A DNA stretch of 64,000 nucleotides. Source: Vibrio cidicii. Lineage in GTDB: Bacteria > Pseudomonadota > Gammaproteobacteria > Enterobacterales > Vibrionaceae. Below the pieces are notes generated by a model. It did not search any database and had not been told where the DNA came from. It saw only the letters and a program-made list of their open reading frames with translations. Numbering within the stretch: the first letter of the stretch is position 1; every line of letters begins with the position of its first letter. The DNA lies in the NCBI RefSeq assembly GCF_009763805.1, contig NZ_CP046804.1, positions 930,001-994,000 on the forward strand, in the 5' to 3' direction. The position numbers were made by a program, and so were the translations under genes. Of this stretch, positions 37,573 to 48,024 are shown piece after piece.

Positions 37573-37683
37573 CGTGATACGCGCTTTTAACTTACAGTGA
37601 TGGAACACTTTTATTACCCGTATTACTCAAAATCCTCAAACCGTTCTATAGTGTAAGTAGTTGAACTTGTTTGGGGATTTGCT

Positions 37684-38484
37684 ATGAAATGGCTTGCATT
37701 TTTACTCTCGCTATGGATCCCCTTATCCTTCGCCAACGCTAATCCAAAATCAATTACTTTAACCCTACCGACACAAATGGACGGCACTCATCTGTTCTAT
37801 CATGAGTTGCTCAAACAGTCGTTAGCGGACATTGGCGTAAAACTCGTCATCAACAGCCCTTTTGAGCATATTCCGCAAAAACGCTTGGTTAAGATGGTCG
37901 AGAACAATCAACTGTCGTTAATGTGGTTAGTGCAGAGCAGCGAGAGAGATGCGCAGTATCCCTTTATCAACGCTCCTGTCACCAAAGGGTTGATCGGCCA
38001 ACGCGTTCTGTTTATTCCCAAAGGGGCCCAAGCGCAGTATAACCAGATTAACTCGCTTGAAGATTTACAGCGCAGCGGCTTGGTGGCTGGGCTGGGTTCC
38101 AATTGGTTTGATGTTGAAGTGTGGCAAGCGAATCACCTGGCCTACTACCCGCAAGATGGCGAATGGCGCGCTTTATATGACAAACTGAGTCGAGTTGGGC
38201 CCGTGAACTACTTCCCGCGAGGCATCAACGAAATCATGACAGAAGCACGATTAGTCCCCAATTTGGACATCGAGCAACGTCTATTGATCGTATACGAGCG
38301 AGATTTTCGCTTTTATCTCAGTGAAAGTGCCGAACGGCATCAAACCTTACTGCAAGAGGCCTTGGACAAGGCAGACAAAAGCGGCTTGCTGCAACGTTTG
38401 ATCGATACCTATTGGTTAAAAGATTTAAAAAAACTTAACCTTGAGAAAAGAGTGGTGATCCGATTGCCCAACTCCGGTGATTAA
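37684..38484 (+). CDS. Periplasmic substrate-binding-like protein (SBP_bac_3 type)
   Basis: A 266-residue protein with a signal peptide (MKWLAFLLSLWIPLSFANA) followed by a type II periplasmic-binding fold: NSLEDLQRSGLVAGLGSNWFD resembles amino-acid-binding proteins. No permease or ATPase gene is adjacent, so it may be an orphan receptor-like or sensory binding protein. The ligand is unknown. Confidence 0.75.
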   Translation: MKWLAFLLSLWIPLSFANANPKSITLTLPTQMDGTHLFYHELLKQSLADIGVKLVINSPFEHIPQKRLVKMVENNQLSLMWLVQSSERDAQYPFINAPVTKGLIGQRVLFIPKGAQAQYNQINSLEDLQRSGLVAGLGSNWFDVEVWQANHLAYYPQDGEWRALYDKLSRVGPVNYFPRGINEIMTEARLVPNLDIEQRLLIVYERDFRFYLSESAERHQTLLQEALDKADKSGLLQRLIDTYWLKDLKKLNLEKRVVIRLPNSGD

Positions 38485-38580
38485 TGTGAGTTAGATCAAT
38501 CGATTGATACTGAATAAGACCAAAAACAGAGCAAAAAGATTATTAATAGAGCAAACGATTCGGAAAGCGAAAAAATATGC

Positions 38581-38609
38581 TTGCACCTATCCGCTGCAGT
38601 GGTTAATAT
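38581..38609 (+). promoter_or_regulatory. Sigma-70 promoter for the tRNA-Val pair
   Basis: TTGCAC (38581-38586) and TAATAT (38604-38609) are separated by 17 bp and lie about 20 bp before the first tRNA. Confidence 0.65.
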
Positions 38610-38629
38610 CCTCCTCGTTCTCAGGGAAT

Positions 38630-38706
38630 GCGTCCGTAGCTCAGTTGGTTAGAGTATCGCCTTGACATGGCGGGGGTCGGTGGTTCGAGTCCACTCGGAC
38701 GCACCA
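38630..38706 (+). tRNA. tRNA-Val (anticodon GAC)
   Basis: 77 nt cloverleaf with encoded CCA. Acceptor GCGTCCG pairs with CGGACGC; the anticodon loop TTGACAT gives GAC, and the T-loop is GGTTCGAGTC. It reads GUC/GUU valine codons. Confidence 0.96.
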
Positions 38707-38741
38707 TTCACTGAATGGTTAGCTTGAGAATTGTGCGTAAA

Positions 38742-38818
38742 GCGTCCATAGCTCAGTTGGTTAGAGTATCGCCTTGACATGGCGGGGGTCGGTGGTTCGA
38801 GTCCACTTGGACGCACCA
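38742..38818 (+). tRNA. tRNA-Val (anticodon GAC), second copy
   Basis: Identical to the preceding tRNA except for a compensated pair at the base of the acceptor stem (GCGTCCA with TGGACGC). 35 bp downstream, likely co-transcribed; followed by a terminator. Confidence 0.96.
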
Positions 38819-38840
38819 AATTCGTTCAGTATGAACAAAC

Positions 38841-38869
38841 ACAAAGCCTGCTCATTGAGCAGGCTTTGT
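38841..38869 (+). terminator. Terminator of the tRNA-Val operon
   Basis: ACAAAGCCTGCTCA pairs with TGAGCAGGCTTTGT, a nearly loop-less 14-bp dyad ending in a T-rich tract, 22 bp after the second tRNA. Confidence 0.85.
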
Positions 38870-39052
38870 TGCTTTCCAGTGTTTGATCTTGCCTAGTGGT
38901 ATCGCCGCACGGTCATTTCTCATCAGTTTCTTATCTTGTTTCTCTTTTTCGTTACTTTGTTACATCTACAGTGATTCGTTACTGCTATTTTCACTATCGA
39001 AAGGGTGATTCTGCCGTGAATCGCTCATGCTACTCGAGCCTTCAAAAGCATC

Positions 39053-39095
39053 TACCCCTTTAGGGTAGTTTAATTTCGTAATTGATTTACATCAT
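39053..39095 (+). promoter_or_regulatory. FNR-like site and possible NarP heptamers upstream of nirB
   Basis: TTGAT-TTAC-ATCAT (39082-39095) matches the FNR consensus TTGAT-N4-ATCAA at 9 of 10 positions. About 28 bp upstream, TACCCCTTTAGGGTA (39053-39067) is a near-palindrome resembling inverted NarL/NarP heptamers, though with non-ideal spacing. Anaerobic and nitrate/nitrite control of nirB fits this layout. The FNR match is the stronger part. Confidence 0.6.
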
Positions 39096-39158
39096 CTTTT
39101 CATTTTCTTTCATAATGAACAATGCGCTCAGATAAGAACCTAACCCTTAGGAAGTACT

Positions 39159-41720
39159 ATGAGCAAGTTGAAGCTAGTGATTGTCGGTAACGGGATGGTC
39201 GGACACCGTTATATCGAAGATCTGGTTGATAAAACGGATGTTTCCCACTTTGACATCACCGTATTTTGTGAAGAACCCCGCGTCGCGTACGATCGCGTCC
39301 ATCTCTCTTCTTATTTCTCGCATCACACTGCCGATGAACTCTCACTGGTGAAAAGCGGCTTTTATCAAAAGCATGGCATCAAGGTGCTGATTGGTGAGCG
39401 CGCAATCAATATCAATCGTGAAAAGCAGACGGTGTATTCGAGTTCGGGCCGTGAAATCCAATACGATAAGCTGATTCTTGCAACAGGTTCTTACCCATTT
39501 GTACCACCAATCAAAGGTAATGAGAGCAAAGATTGCTTTGTTTACCGTACCATCGAAGATCTGAAAGCCATCGAAGCCTGTGCGAAGAAGAGTAAAAGTG
39601 GTGTGGTGATTGGCGGCGGTTTGCTTGGCTTGGAAGCCGCTGGTGCGCTGAAAGCACTCGGTATGGAAACACACGTTGTCGAGTTTGCCCCTAAACTGAT
39701 GGCTGAACAGCTCGACCAAGCCGGCGGCGACCAACTTCGGCAAAAAATCGAACGTATGGGCGTGAAAGTTCATACCAGCAAAAACACCTTGGAAATTGCA
39801 GCAGAAGGCGAACAAGCACGCAATGTGATGCGCTTTGCCGATGGCACTGAGCTTGAGACTGACTTCATCGTGTTCTCTGCGGGTATCCGTCCTCAAGACA
39901 AACTGGCTCGCCAAATGGGCCTAGGTATCGCACCTCGTGGCGGTATTGAAATTAACGACCACTGCCAAACCACAGACAGCAATATCTACGCCATTGGTGA
40001 ATGTGCGTCATGGAATAAGATGTTCTACGGGCTGGTTGCGCCGGGCTATAAAATGGCCACCGTTGCCGTGGATCACCTGCTAGGCAACGTTGACAGCAAG
40101 TTTGAAGGGGCGGATATGTCTGCCAAGCTCAAACTGCTGGGTGTCAAAGTAGGGTCGATTGGCGATGCGAATGGTCGTACACCTGGTTGCAAGAGCTACG
40201 TTTATCAAAACGAAGAGCTTGAAGTCTACAAACGTTTGATCGTTTCAGCAGACAACAAGAAACTACTTGGCGCAGTAATGGTAGGTGACACGTCGGATTA
40301 CGGTGACTTACTGCAACTGATGCTCAACGAAATCGAGCTACCACAGCATCCAGATACTTTGATCCTGCCGGCGCACGCTGGTGCTGAGAAGCCAAAACTC
40401 GGTGCTGACTCGTTGCCAGACTCAGCAGTGATCTGTTCTTGTTTCGATGTGACTAAAGGCAAGATCGCACAAGCGGTCGCCGACGGTCATCACACCATTG
40501 GTGATATCAAAGCCGTCACCGGTGCAGGCACTGGTTGTGGCGGCTGTATTCCACTGGTCACTTCGGTACTAAACGCGGAACTGGCAAAAGCGGGCGTGGA
40601 AGTGAAAAGCGATATTTGTGAGCACTTTGCTTACTCTCGCCAAGAGCTGTTCCACCTGATTCGCATCGAAGAGATCAAAACCTTCGATGATCTGCTAGCG
40701 AAACACGGTAAAGGTTATGGCTGTGAAGTGTGTAAACCTGTGGTGGGCTCTATTTTGGCCTCGTGCTGGGGCGAGCACATTTTGAAACCTCAACTGGTTA
40801 AGCTACACGACACCAACGACAACTTCCTTGGCAACATACAAAAAGACGGCACTTATTCGGTGATCCCACGTATGGCAGGTGGTGAAGTGACGCCGCAAGC
40901 ACTGAAAGTGTTGGCTGAAGTCGCGGCCGAGTACAACCTCTACACCAAAGTAACGGGTGCTCAGCGCATTGGTTTGTTCGGCGCGCAAAAAGATGACCTT
41001 CCTGAGATCTGGAAAAAACTGATTGCCGCTGGCTATGAAACAGGCCAAGCGTATGCCAAAGCGCTGCGTATGGCGAAGACCTGTGTGGGCTCAACCTGGT
41101 GTCGTTACGGTGTGCAAGATTCGGTAGGTCTTGGTGTGTTGATCGAGAACCGTTACAAAGGCATTCGTACTCCGCATAAGATGAAGTTCGGTGTGTCGGG
41201 CTGTACGCGTGAATGTGCGGAAGCTCAGGGTAAAGACCTCGGTATTATCGCCACCGATGCAGGCTGGAACCTATACGTGTGTGGTAATGGTGGTATGAAG
41301 CCGCGTCATGCAGACTTACTGGCTAGCGACCTAGACCAAGCAACGCTAATCAAATACATCGACCGTTTCATGATGTTCTACATCCGCACTTCTGCGCCAC
41401 TGCAGCGTACATCGGTGTGGTTGGAAAACATGGAAGGCGGCGTGGATTACCTTCGCCAAGTGGTCATCGAAGACAAATTGGGCATCAATGCGCAGCTCGA
41501 AGGTGACATTGCCAAATTGGTTGAAGCGTACCGCTGCGAATGGAATGAGACTATCAACGACGAAACTCAGTTGAAACGCTTTGCGCACTTTATTAACTCA
41601 GATAAGCGTGACGACAACGTCGTGTTTGTACCAGCGCGTCAGCAACATCGTCCGGCCACGTTTGTTGAGAAACACCCTGAACTTCAAGGTGACATCTTGC
41701 ATGTCGCGGTTACGGAATAA
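39159..41720 (+). CDS. nirB: Nitrite reductase (NADH), large subunit
   Basis: Cytoplasmic siroheme enzyme reducing nitrite to ammonium with NADH. The 853-residue protein has an FAD domain (IVGNGMVGHRYIED), an NADH domain (VVIGGGLLGLEAAGAL), a BFD-like [2Fe-2S] region (ICSCFDV, GAGTGCGGC), and the siroheme/[4Fe-4S] cysteines (KTCVGSTWCRYG and GCTRECAEAQGKD). First gene of nirB-nirD-nirC, followed by the siroheme methylase gene cobA. Confidence 0.97.
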   Translation: MSKLKLVIVGNGMVGHRYIEDLVDKTDVSHFDITVFCEEPRVAYDRVHLSSYFSHHTADELSLVKSGFYQKHGIKVLIGERAININREKQTVYSSSGREIQYDKLILATGSYPFVPPIKGNESKDCFVYRTIEDLKAIEACAKKSKSGVVIGGGLLGLEAAGALKALGMETHVVEFAPKLMAEQLDQAGGDQLRQKIERMGVKVHTSKNTLEIAAEGEQARNVMRFADGTELETDFIVFSAGIRPQDKLARQMGLGIAPRGGIEINDHCQTTDSNIYAIGECASWNKMFYGLVAPGYKMATVAVDHLLGNVDSKFEGADMSAKLKLLGVKVGSIGDANGRTPGCKSYVYQNEELEVYKRLIVSADNKKLLGAVMVGDTSDYGDLLQLMLNEIELPQHPDTLILPAHAGAEKPKLGADSLPDSAVICSCFDVTKGKIAQAVADGHHTIGDIKAVTGAGTGCGGCIPLVTSVLNAELAKAGVEVKSDICEHFAYSRQELFHLIRIEEIKTFDDLLAKHGKGYGCEVCKPVVGSILASCWGEHILKPQLVKLHDTNDNFLGNIQKDGTYSVIPRMAGGEVTPQALKVLAEVAAEYNLYTKVTGAQRIGLFGAQKDDLPEIWKKLIAAGYETGQAYAKALRMAKTCVGSTWCRYGVQDSVGLGVLIENRYKGIRTPHKMKFGVSGCTRECAEAQGKDLGIIATDAGWNLYVCGNGGMKPRHADLLASDLDQATLIKYIDRFMMFYIRTSAPLQRTSVWLENMEGGVDYLRQVVIEDKLGINAQLEGDIAKLVEAYRCEWNETINDETQLKRFAHFINSDKRDDNVVFVPARQQHRPATFVEKHPELQGDILHVAVTE

Positions 41721-41734
41721 GAGGAGAGCCCATC

Positions 41735-42058
41735 ATGGCATTCGAACAAGTATGTGACATTAAAGACATTATTCCGGGTACGGGAGTGTGTGCACTGGTT
41801 AACGGACAGCAAGTCGCGGTATTTCGTCCTGGTGAAGACGAGCAGGTATTTGCCATCAGCAACACGGACCCGTTTGCACGTTCAAATGTACTGTCTCGCG
41901 GATTGATCGCACAGCACAAAGGCGAGCTGTGGGTGGCGAGCCCGTTGAAAAAGCAGCGTTTTAACCTTGCAACAGGTCAGTGTATGGAAGATGAGCGCTT
42001 TAACGTTAAGGCATACCAAGCTCGTGTCAACAACGGCAGAGTAGAAATCTCGGCTTAA
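41735..42058 (+). CDS. nirD: Nitrite reductase (NADH), small subunit
   Basis: A 107-residue Rieske-fold partner of NirB that lacks the Rieske cysteine/histidine ligands, as expected for NirD (VCALVNGQQVAVFRPGEDEQVFAISNTDPFA). It starts 14 bp after nirB with AGGAG upstream. Confidence 0.95.
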   Translation: MAFEQVCDIKDIIPGTGVCALVNGQQVAVFRPGEDEQVFAISNTDPFARSNVLSRGLIAQHKGELWVASPLKKQRFNLATGQCMEDERFNVKAYQARVNNGRVEISA

Positions 42059-42190
42059 TCACTGGCTTGAGATTCAATAGCACAAAGGCTTCTTGTTTCC
42101 TGAACGGATTTTTGCAGGGAAAAGACGAAAAAGAGCAGGGAGCCTTTCTCTATTTCATCTTCAATTTTAACTTTGATAAAGGGACGCTCT

Positions 42191-43049
42191 ATGTCTGATT
42201 TAAGACCTGCAGAATTCGTACAAACCATGATTGATGTTGGTGAAGCGAAAATAAAAACCTCAACGCGCGACTTAATTTTGCGCGGCACGATGGCGGGCAT
42301 CATTTTATCGCTCGCTGTGGTGGTGGCGATTACCGCGATTACGCAAACCGGATTAGGTATTGTCGGTGCGCTTGTGTTCCCGGTGGGTTTTTGCATTTTA
42401 AGCTTGATGGGATACGACTTGGTGACAGGTGTGTTTGGTCTGGCACCGTTAGCCAAGTTTGAAAATCGTCCTGGTATTACTTGGTCACGCGTCTTTCGTT
42501 GTTGGGGACTGGTTGGCCTTGGCAACTTAATGGGTTCACTGCTTGTTGCGGCGCTTATCGCACTCTCTTTAACCATGAACTTTAGCGTAGAGCCAAATGC
42601 AGTCGGCCAAACCTTCATTAAAGCAGCAACAGCGCGTACGGTGGGTTTTGAAAATCTGGGTGCAGATGGTTGGATCACCTGTTTTGTGCGCGGCATTTTG
42701 TGTAACTTGATGGTTTGTTTAGGTGTTGTCGGTAACATGACAGCCAGAAACTGTGGCAGGAAAGATCGCTGCAATGTGGTTACCTATTTTTATCTTCTTC
42801 GCGCTCGTGTTTGAACACGCCGTGGTCAATATGTTCCTATTCCCACTCGGTATGATGTTGGGAGCGGACTTCGGCATTGCGACTTGGCTAAACTTCAACT
42901 TGATCCCAACCATCTTAGGGAACATCGTTGGTGGCTTACTTTTCACTTGCATCCCTCTTTATCTAACGCACGCGAAAACCGCGCCAGCGCTCGATAGTGT
43001 TGACGAGCAAACTGCAGTAAGCATTCAACCTGTGTTGAATGGCAAATAA
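42191..43049 (+). CDS. nirC: Nitrite transporter NirC (FNT family), frameshifted by one base
   Basis: An inner-membrane nitrite channel of the formate/nitrite transporter family, feeding NirBD. Six helices are predicted; conserved blocks include GTMAGIILSLAVVV, VTGVFGLAPLA, GNLMGSLLVAAL and, after the break, MWLPIFIFFALVFEHAVVNMF. The frame breaks at AAA 42748-42750; removal of one A gives MTARTVAGKIAAMW and a 285-residue protein. The ATG at 42191 is favoured over an upstream in-frame start. The change is GAAC to GAAAC, here preceded by A rather than C. Confidence 0.93.
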
Positions 43050-43059
43050 CCTAAGTCAT

Positions 43060-43085
43060 GCCCTGAAACAGTGTGGTTTCAGGGC
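43060..43085 (+). terminator. Hairpin between nirC and cobA
   Basis: GCCCTGAAAC (43060-43069) pairs perfectly with GTTTCAGGGC (43076-43085), 10 bp after the nirC stop. No T-run follows, so it probably attenuates or stabilises rather than fully separating cobA. Confidence 0.55.
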
Positions 43086-43228
43086 AAGTCAATAGTCGAA
43101 GGAGAGCGAGTACGCTCATCAGCCAGATACTCGCTTACGCTAAAGAGTTGCTGATAACAAGTGGCCACTTAACAAATAAGCCATTGTGAGTGCCACTTTT
43201 TATCATCAAAATTTCTATAGGCTCAACA

Positions 43229-43990
43229 ATGAAGTCAATTACGCTCACGTCCGTTCAAACTCAAGGTTTTGTTTCTTTGGTCGGTGCAGGGCCCGGTGAC
43301 CCCGATCTTTTGACCGTAAAAGGGTATCGCGTTATTCAACAAGCGGACGTGGTGGTTTACGACCGTTTGGTTTCTGCTGAAATTCTTGCTCTTGCTAGTG
43401 AAAACGCCGAGAGAATTTACGTCGGCAAAAAGCTCGATTATCACTGTGTGCCGCAAGACCAAATCAACCAAATTTTGCTCGATAAGGCATTAGAGGGTAA
43501 ACGTGTCGTGCGCCTCAAAGGCGGGGACTCGTTTATTTTTGGTCGAGGCGGAGAAGAGCTCGAGGTTCTGGCTGAACACGGTATTCGCTTTGAGGTGGTT
43601 CCTGGAATTACCGCTGCGGCCGGGGCTACCGCCTACGCGGGGATTCCGCTGACCCATCGCGATCACGCACAGAGTGTGCAGTTTATTACGGGCCACATTC
43701 AAAAAGATGGCAAAGAAATAGAGTGGTCCTCATTGGCGCAAGCCAATACCACTTTGGTGTTTTATATGGGGCTCAAACAGTCCGGGTACATCGCGCAGAA
43801 GCTACTGGAAAATGGACTGGATGCCAATATGGCGTGTGCAATTATTGAGAATGGTACGCGCCGAGAGCAAAAAGTACTGCGTGGAACCTTACAAGATTTA
43901 CCAAGTCTCGCCCGGCAGGCAGTAAGTCCTGCGCTGATCGTTGTGGGTCACGTTACAGCTTTGCACGAAAAGCTGAAATGGTTCGCTTAA
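43229..43990 (+). CDS. cobA: Uroporphyrinogen-III C-methyltransferase
   Basis: SAM-dependent methylation of uroporphyrinogen III to precorrin-2, the branch to siroheme. The 253-residue protein shows [34 protein letters not shown] and [22 protein letters not shown]. Placed behind nirBDC, it would supply siroheme for NirB. It is the methylase domain alone, without the CysG dehydrogenase/chelatase part. The ATG at 43229 is favoured over an upstream in-frame start. Confidence 0.93.
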   Translation: MKSITLTSVQTQGFVSLVGAGPGDPDLLTVKGYRVIQQADVVVYDRLVSAEILALASENAERIYVGKKLDYHCVPQDQINQILLDKALEGKRVVRLKGGDSFIFGRGGEELEVLAEHGIRFEVVPGITAAAGATAYAGIPLTHRDHAQSVQFITGHIQKDGKEIEWSSLAQANTTLVFYMGLKQSGYIAQKLLENGLDANMACAIIENGTRREQKVLRGTLQDLPSLARQAVSPALIVVGHVTALHEKLKWFA

Positions 43991-44284
43991 TTTTCTGGTT
44001 AAAATTGGGGTGGAAACTCTAATTTCTGCCCACTTTCAATGTGTTAGGCGTATTTTTAACCGATCAGTAACTTTGGTTAGCGAAATTGCTAGCATTTTTT
44101 TTCAGTAGGCGTATAGTATCTCTCGGCTCTTACAAAAGAGTGGTAATGTTAGATTTAGTCAAAGTTCCTTCTCAGTTATTTCTCGAAACCTTTCGTTAGA
44201 CCTGCGTAAACTTTCTCTTGATAAATCATTCATAGCTTTGTATAGCCACTTTCAATAATTGATTAATTTTTTAAAGAGGTCACT
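43991..44284 (+). other. Leader region of the cold-shock gene
   Basis: About 290 bp before the csp start. A possible extended -10 (GGCGTATAGT near 44108-44117) would leave an untranslated leader of roughly 150 nt, the length typical of cold-inducible csp mRNAs. No exact cold-box was recognised. Confidence 0.4.
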
Positions 44285-44497
44285 ATGTCTGGAAAAATGA
44301 CAGGTACAGTAAAATGGTTCAACGAAACTAAAGGCTTTGGTTTCATCTCTCAAGACAACGGCGGCAAGGACGTTTTCGTTCACTTCCGTTCAATCGTTTC
44401 TGACGGTTTCAAAACTCTGGCTGAAGGCCAAAAAGTTAGCTTCAATGTTGAGCAAGGCCAAAAAGGTCCTCAAGCTTCTGAAGTAACTGTACTGTAA
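44285..44497 (+). CDS. CspA-family cold-shock protein
   Basis: A 70-residue single cold-shock domain that binds single-stranded RNA/DNA. RNP1 (KGFGFIS) and RNP2 (VFVHF) are intact. AGAGG precedes the start. Which Csp paralogue this is cannot be told from sequence alone. Confidence 0.95.
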   Translation: MSGKMTGTVKWFNETKGFGFISQDNGGKDVFVHFRSIVSDGFKTLAEGQKVSFNVEQGQKGPQASEVTVL

Positions 44498-44518
44498 TCA
44501 GTAACCAGTTTTTAAGAC

Positions 44519-44544
44519 AAGTGGTGCGATTCGTCGCACCACTT
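44519..44544 (+). terminator. Terminator of the csp gene with TTCG tetraloop
   Basis: AAGTGGTGCGA (44519-44529) and TCGCACCACTT (44534-44544) form an 11-bp stem capped by TTCG, ending in TTTT-rich sequence; the UUCG loop makes it very stable. Confidence 0.85.
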
Positions 44545-44636
44545 TTCATTTACGCTCAATAAAATTTATAGCCTCAATCCTTTTTCTCATTTCCTAAAGA
44601 AATTTCATCCTCGATTGGCTGCTTTTGTAGACGAAG

Positions 44637-45798
44637 CTAGGCAATGCACTTTCCCGGCTGTTCCTCTTTATCTAGATATTTCTCGCGAATCGCCAAAAAC
44701 TGCTCCAAATTACCAAGTAGAACGGCTACACACTGTGGATCGAACATTTGGCCTGTATGGGTGCGAATAAAATCCACTACAGCATCAACCGACCATTCTG
44801 GTTTGTAAGCTCTGCGACTAAGCAGTGCATCAAAAACATCCGCTAATGTGACGATGCGCGCTTCAAGAGGGATTTCATCAGCACAAAGCTTGTCTGGTAG
44901 CCCCGCACCATCAAAATGTTCATGATGATGACGCACAATGTGCTTGATAAATGCAATTTCATCTTGTGATACTAACTCGGCATCTGAGAGATGCACTACT
45001 TGTTCAATGATCTCCTCTCCGTAAATTGTATGCATGTTCATAATGCAGCGCTCTTCATCGGTAAAACGCTTGTCACTAAACAACACATGGTCGGGAATTT
45101 TATATTTGCCGATATCGTGGAAGGGCGCGTAAAGCCTTATACGATGGATGAATTGATGGCTAATTTCGGGGTGCTGTTGAGAAAGCAACCTTGCCAGCAG
45201 TTTCGCTGTATTTGCCCATGCGGATGAGGTGTTCTTTTGTCTCGGGATCGCGAGCGTGCCCCATGTTGAGCGCAACGCTCAACACCGCCTGAAAGTGTTT
45301 TTGATTTTCATGTAGATGGATGAAAAGCTGGCCAATGAGATTGGACAAAAATGCCAAATCTTTTTGCACTTCTTGATTGGTGAAGTAGTGGGTCACCTTA
45401 GCGTTAAAAAAAAGAAATCCAAACGTCTTGTTACGATAACTCAACGGGACGGTATAGCTGCTTTTATGGCCAAGAGCTATCAGTCTCATCACTCGGTCAG
45501 TTTGTGTCATCTGCTGCAAGTCATTGACAATGCGAATAGCACTGCTGAAGGCAAGATGGGTGAGCGAAGAATCGGTCGTTAACGCATGCTCTGCAAAATC
45601 CAACTCAGTTGAGACATTCTTATCAATCAGCCTATCTCGCACATAGTAATTGGATGCCTGTTTATCCCCCAGCAGCACAACCGAAAAGCGAGATAACGGT
45701 GGAAATGCGTCGCACAGTTGCTGGAATAACTCGTCTAAGAGAGTGACGATCTCTTTGCTTTGCGATGCAATTTGGTTAAGCCTGAGGTAGTCCAACAT
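44637..45798 (-). CDS. GAF-like / HD-GYP-type phosphodiesterase, frameshifted by one base
   Basis: A 386-residue protein once corrected. The N-terminal ~200 residues resemble a GAF-like sensor; the C-terminal half is an HD-GYP domain (LYAPFHDIGKYKIPDHVL, HHEHFDGAGLPDKL, RIVTLADVFDALLS). The GYP triad is GLP, a conservative deviation, but the HD metal ligands and HHE are kept, so c-di-GMP hydrolysis remains likely. The frame breaks at TTT 45201-45203 (coding strand AGCGAAACTG); removing one A gives GKYSELLARLLSQQHPE. The change is GAAC to GAAAC. Confidence 0.85.
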
Positions 45799-45994
45799 CC
45801 TTTTTGCCCCTTCTTAGCGTGGTTTGTGAGGTTTGATCCCGATCCTCAAATTGAGGCGACCAATGTATCAATAATGCTACATGTCGTTAACACAAAATGC
45901 ATTGAAGTTAGAATTTCATCATCTTTAACAGGGTTATTTCCGTCGTAGTCACAAGAATATGTGCACTCGGACACATAAAGAATAGCAATAAAAA

Positions 45995-46014
45995 GGCGCC
46001 ACGGAAGTAGCGCC
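45995..46014 (-). terminator. Terminator after the chemoreceptor gene
   Basis: GGCGC (45995-45999) pairs with GCGCC (46010-46014) with a TTTTT run on the minus strand, about 30 bp past the stop. Confidence 0.65.
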
Positions 46015-46043
46015 ATAGTCCTATTTTAAAATGCGGTGAAGAA

Positions 46044-47781
46044 TCAACGTACTTTAAAGCGATTGACGACCGCAGAAAGTGCCTGAGAGGTGTCATCAAG
46101 TTCATCACTCACCGAGTTAGTCTGGGCAGCATTGCTGTTCAACTGACGAATGATTTCTTGAATGGCGGCCATGTTCTTGCTCACCTCATCGGTCACTTGG
46201 CGCTGCTCCATTGCGGAAGTAGCCACCAGCGTATTGAGATTATTAATTTCTGCGACTGAGTCAGTCACCACATTGAGGGTATCCATCACATGATTAGTAC
46301 GTTCGGCGGTCTCTTCACAACGTGTGCGCGTCGAACCCATTTCATTCACTACGTTTTCTGTGGTGGTTTTTAGCTTGGCCAGCATCTCATTGATTTGCGC
46401 GGTACTTTGCTGAGTTTCTCGCCGCTAAGGCGCGAACTTCGTCTGCGACCACGGCAAAACCGCGGCCTTGCTCTCCAGCGCGCGCAGCTTCGATCGCCGC
46501 GTTGAGGGCAAGCAAATTGGTTTGCTCTGCGATATCGCCAATCACTTGCAATACCGAATTGATTTGCTTGGTATCGTCACTCATCCGCGTGATGGTGTCT
46601 GACATTGACACCACTTGCGTGACCAAATCGTTCACGCTGTGCACTGCGCCCGTAACACTCTGCTTCGACTCTTCAGCGTAGCGATTGGTTCTGTCGGTCA
46701 GTTTCGCCGCTTCGTCAGCGCTTTGGGCAATGGCGCTGGCGGTCGCGCTCATCTCCTCAATCGCAGTGATGGCTTGCTCGGTTTCTTGAGTGTGCTGATT
46801 GAGCGTAGAAATATTAGAGCTGGATTGCGCGCCCAAGTTGGCTACTGCGTGGTCGATGCCTTTCGAAGAGTCGGCCACTTCGATAAACATCTGTTGCAGA
46901 CGTTCAATAAACAAGTTGATCGAGTGAGAGATACGTCCGATCTCATCTTGGCTTTCAATATCAAGACGTTGAGTCAGATCGCCATTGCCTTGCGAAAGAC
47001 CAGCCACCACCACTTGCAAGCGCGCAAGCGGTTTGAATGACACATGCAGCAGTGGCACGCTAACCAGAATAATACCTGCTGCACACACTAACAGGGCGAG
47101 GGTGATCATCCAGTTGAGTTGGTCAGTATTGGCTTGGATGCTATCGAGATCGATGTAGCCGACCAGATCCCATTGCTGTCCGGCAAACGAGATGCTACGT
47201 ACAATCTGCGTGAGGTTGTTGCCGTGCTTATTGCTGAAAATGGTGCTGCCATTCGCGATCAATTCGGCGTAACTGCCTTGGCTGGCGTAGTCGGTAATGA
47301 CTTTGCTAAATTGGCTTAAATTAAAGACAAAGAAATCAACCGAATCATCAATGCGCTTGATAGAAAAGGTAATCATGGGTACGCCGTTATTCATGCTAAC
47401 TGGGCTGACGACGGTTTCGCTAGGGTGGTTTTCTGCCAAGTCGATGTACTGCTGAGCATCCTCGTCGCTCATATTGCCTGTATCGTCAAATGCGTAGCCA
47501 TTGACGATTTTGACTATCTTGTCAAAACCGGAACTCTCTTTGGTTTCGCTGATGTCCATCATGCTGAAATTTAAACTGTTTGCCAGTGACAGTTTACCGT
47601 TTAGCTCAGCCTCAATTTTACGCTGGATAAGATCGACGTTATGGGTAATGTTTTTGCTGTCAGATTCTTCTATATAGCGACTGATGAAGTAATTGACGCT
47701 GAAATAGGAGGTGACGATGGTTAATGTGATGATTGCGATGATCAGTGCAATGATCTTATTTTTAAAGGAAAGGTGATTCAT
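46044..47781 (-). CDS. Methyl-accepting chemotaxis protein, frameshifted by one base
   Basis: A 578-residue transmembrane chemoreceptor once corrected. TM1 lies at about 10-32, a ~190-residue periplasmic Cache-like sensor follows, then TM2 at about 224-246, HAMP at about 247-300 and a signalling domain with the hairpin tip [19 protein letters not shown]. The frame breaks at the end of that tip (TTT 46415-46417 on plus); removing one A gives [19 protein letters not shown]. The ligand is unknown. The change is GAAC to GAAAC, preceded by A. Confidence 0.9.
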
Positions 47782-48024
47782 AACACTTTAGATCCTTAAA
47801 AGTGACTAATGAAATAGGTGTCGCATTCCAGCGGCACAACAAAAAAGAAAACCTGATTTATAGTTTGGCTCAATAGTAAGACAGGCGCTATTTTGTTGCA
47901 AACAAGTTTCATTCGGTTGCAAACAGAATATCGACTGAGGCGAAAGCAAAATTTGTCATTTGCTTACGATGTCAGCAATTTTGATCGGTCAGACAACGCA
48001 TTCGGTATCGTTTTACTCCGCTGC

